A stretch of 7,590 nucleotides of DNA from Gammaproteobacteria bacterium (GTDB lineage Bacteria; Pseudomonadota; Gammaproteobacteria; Eutrophobiales; Eutrophobiaceae). The stretch spans positions 1 to 7,590 of the forward strand of contig VYCZ01000021.1 in NCBI GenBank assembly GCA_009843675.1. Reading direction: 5' to 3'. Below the pieces are notes generated by a model. It was not told where the DNA came from and made no database searches. It worked only from the letters and a program-made list of their open reading frames with translations. How positions within the stretch are numbered: position 1 is the stretch's first letter; each line of letters starts with the position of its first letter. A program made the translations under genes and the position numbers. Shown here piece after piece: positions 7,348-7,590 of the stretch.

Positions 7348-7400
7348 ACAGGTTCTCACCTTATCCCGGACACCGTGCCGGTGAGCTTTCTTCCACCTGT
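7348..7400. repeat. Nested short inverted repeats in the hyuB'-hyuA' gap
   Basis: An outer pair ACAGGT (7348-7353) / ACCTGT (7395-7400) encloses an inner pair CTCACC (7355-7360) / GGTGAG (7380-7385). A competing short stem CACC (7371-7374) / GGTG (7380-7383) is also possible. The result would be a weak, interrupted hairpin in the leader of the second hyuA. It is not related to the three REP-like palindromes and has no T-run after it. It may be chance. Confidence 0.3.
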
Positions 7401-7414
7401 TCCCGAGACGGTCC

Positions 7415-7420
7415 GGAGGT
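7415..7420 (+). promoter_or_regulatory. Strong ribosome binding site of the second hyuA
   Basis: GGAGGT lies 6 bases before the ATG at 7427. It is the best Shine-Dalgarno match in the window and fixes the start of the partial gene at the right edge. Confidence 0.85.
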
Positions 7421-7426
7421 CTGGAT

Positions 7427-7590
7427 ATGATACGGGTAGCCACTGACGTCGGCGGCACGTTTACCGACCTGGTTCACTTTGACCCCAAGGCGGCTCCCGG
7501 GTCGTCAATTGTCTGCGCAAAAGTGGATTCGACTCCGCCCGGCTTTGAGCACGGTGTCATGAACGCACTGGCGAAGCCACAAATCCGGGG
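7427..7590 (+). CDS. hyuA: Second HyuA-like subunit A, N-terminal fragment (3' end outside window)
   Basis: The frame is open from ATG 7427 to the right edge, giving 54 residues. It begins MIRVATDVGGTFTDLVHFDP, where DVGGTFTD is the phosphate-1 loop that opens the N-terminal domain of HyuA-type ATPases. It then continues with a strand-like stretch (SSIVCAKVDSTPPGFEHGV) that aligns with MLVAKVPTTPASPEQGCV of the upstream HyuA. Outside these motifs the two HyuA N-termini differ clearly, so this is a distinct paralogue. It has the strongest ribosome site in the window and follows the second hyuB by 88 bases, which suggests those two form a pair. The rest of the protein and its completeness cannot be judged here. 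Confidence 0.88.
   Translation, partial: MIRVATDVGGTFTDLVHFDPKAAPGSSIVCAKVDSTPPGFEHGVMNALAKPQIR

Overview
The window looks like a piece of a Gram-negative, probably gammaproteobacterial, chromosome of moderately high GC. The evidence is an outer-membrane TonB-dependent receptor, ordinary Shine-Dalgarno-like sites, and short REP-like palindromes between genes. Genus cannot be told from the sequence. All five genes are on the + strand with short gaps (81, 75, 50 and 88 bases), as in one operon or a chain of co-transcribed genes. No RNA gene, CRISPR array, transposase or confident promoter was found.

Layout: (1) 2-1618 is the C-terminal part of a TonB-dependent receptor, entering from the left edge. 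(2) 1700-3736 is a complete hydantoinase/oxoprolinase subunit A (HyuA, ASKHA-type ATPase). (3) 3812-5548 is a complete subunit B (HyuB). (4) 5599-7338 is a second complete HyuB, an old paralogue of the first. (5) 7427-7590 is the N-terminus of a second HyuA, cut by the right edge. The order is therefore receptor - A - B - B' - A', enough for two A+B enzymes or for one enzyme with mixed subunits.

Known HyuA/HyuB-type enzymes use ATP to phosphorylate a carbonyl or amide oxygen on one subunit and complete ring opening or carboxylation on the other. Examples are 5-oxoprolinase, N-methylhydantoinase, caprolactamase, and acetone and acetophenone carboxylases. The substrate here cannot be read from sequence. 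The linked receptor suggests an externally acquired compound, perhaps a lactam, cyclic imide, hydantoin-like ring or ketone, taken up through the outer membrane and processed in the cytoplasm. That is inference.

The least ordinary feature is a family of three related palindromes, one in each of the first three junctions. Their arms share the pattern GGGAC(G/A)GA(A/T)TT, and the differences between copies are mirrored in both arms, so the symmetry is kept. The third copy overlaps the end of the first hyuB, and its centre forms that gene's stop codon. The fourth junction has no copy.
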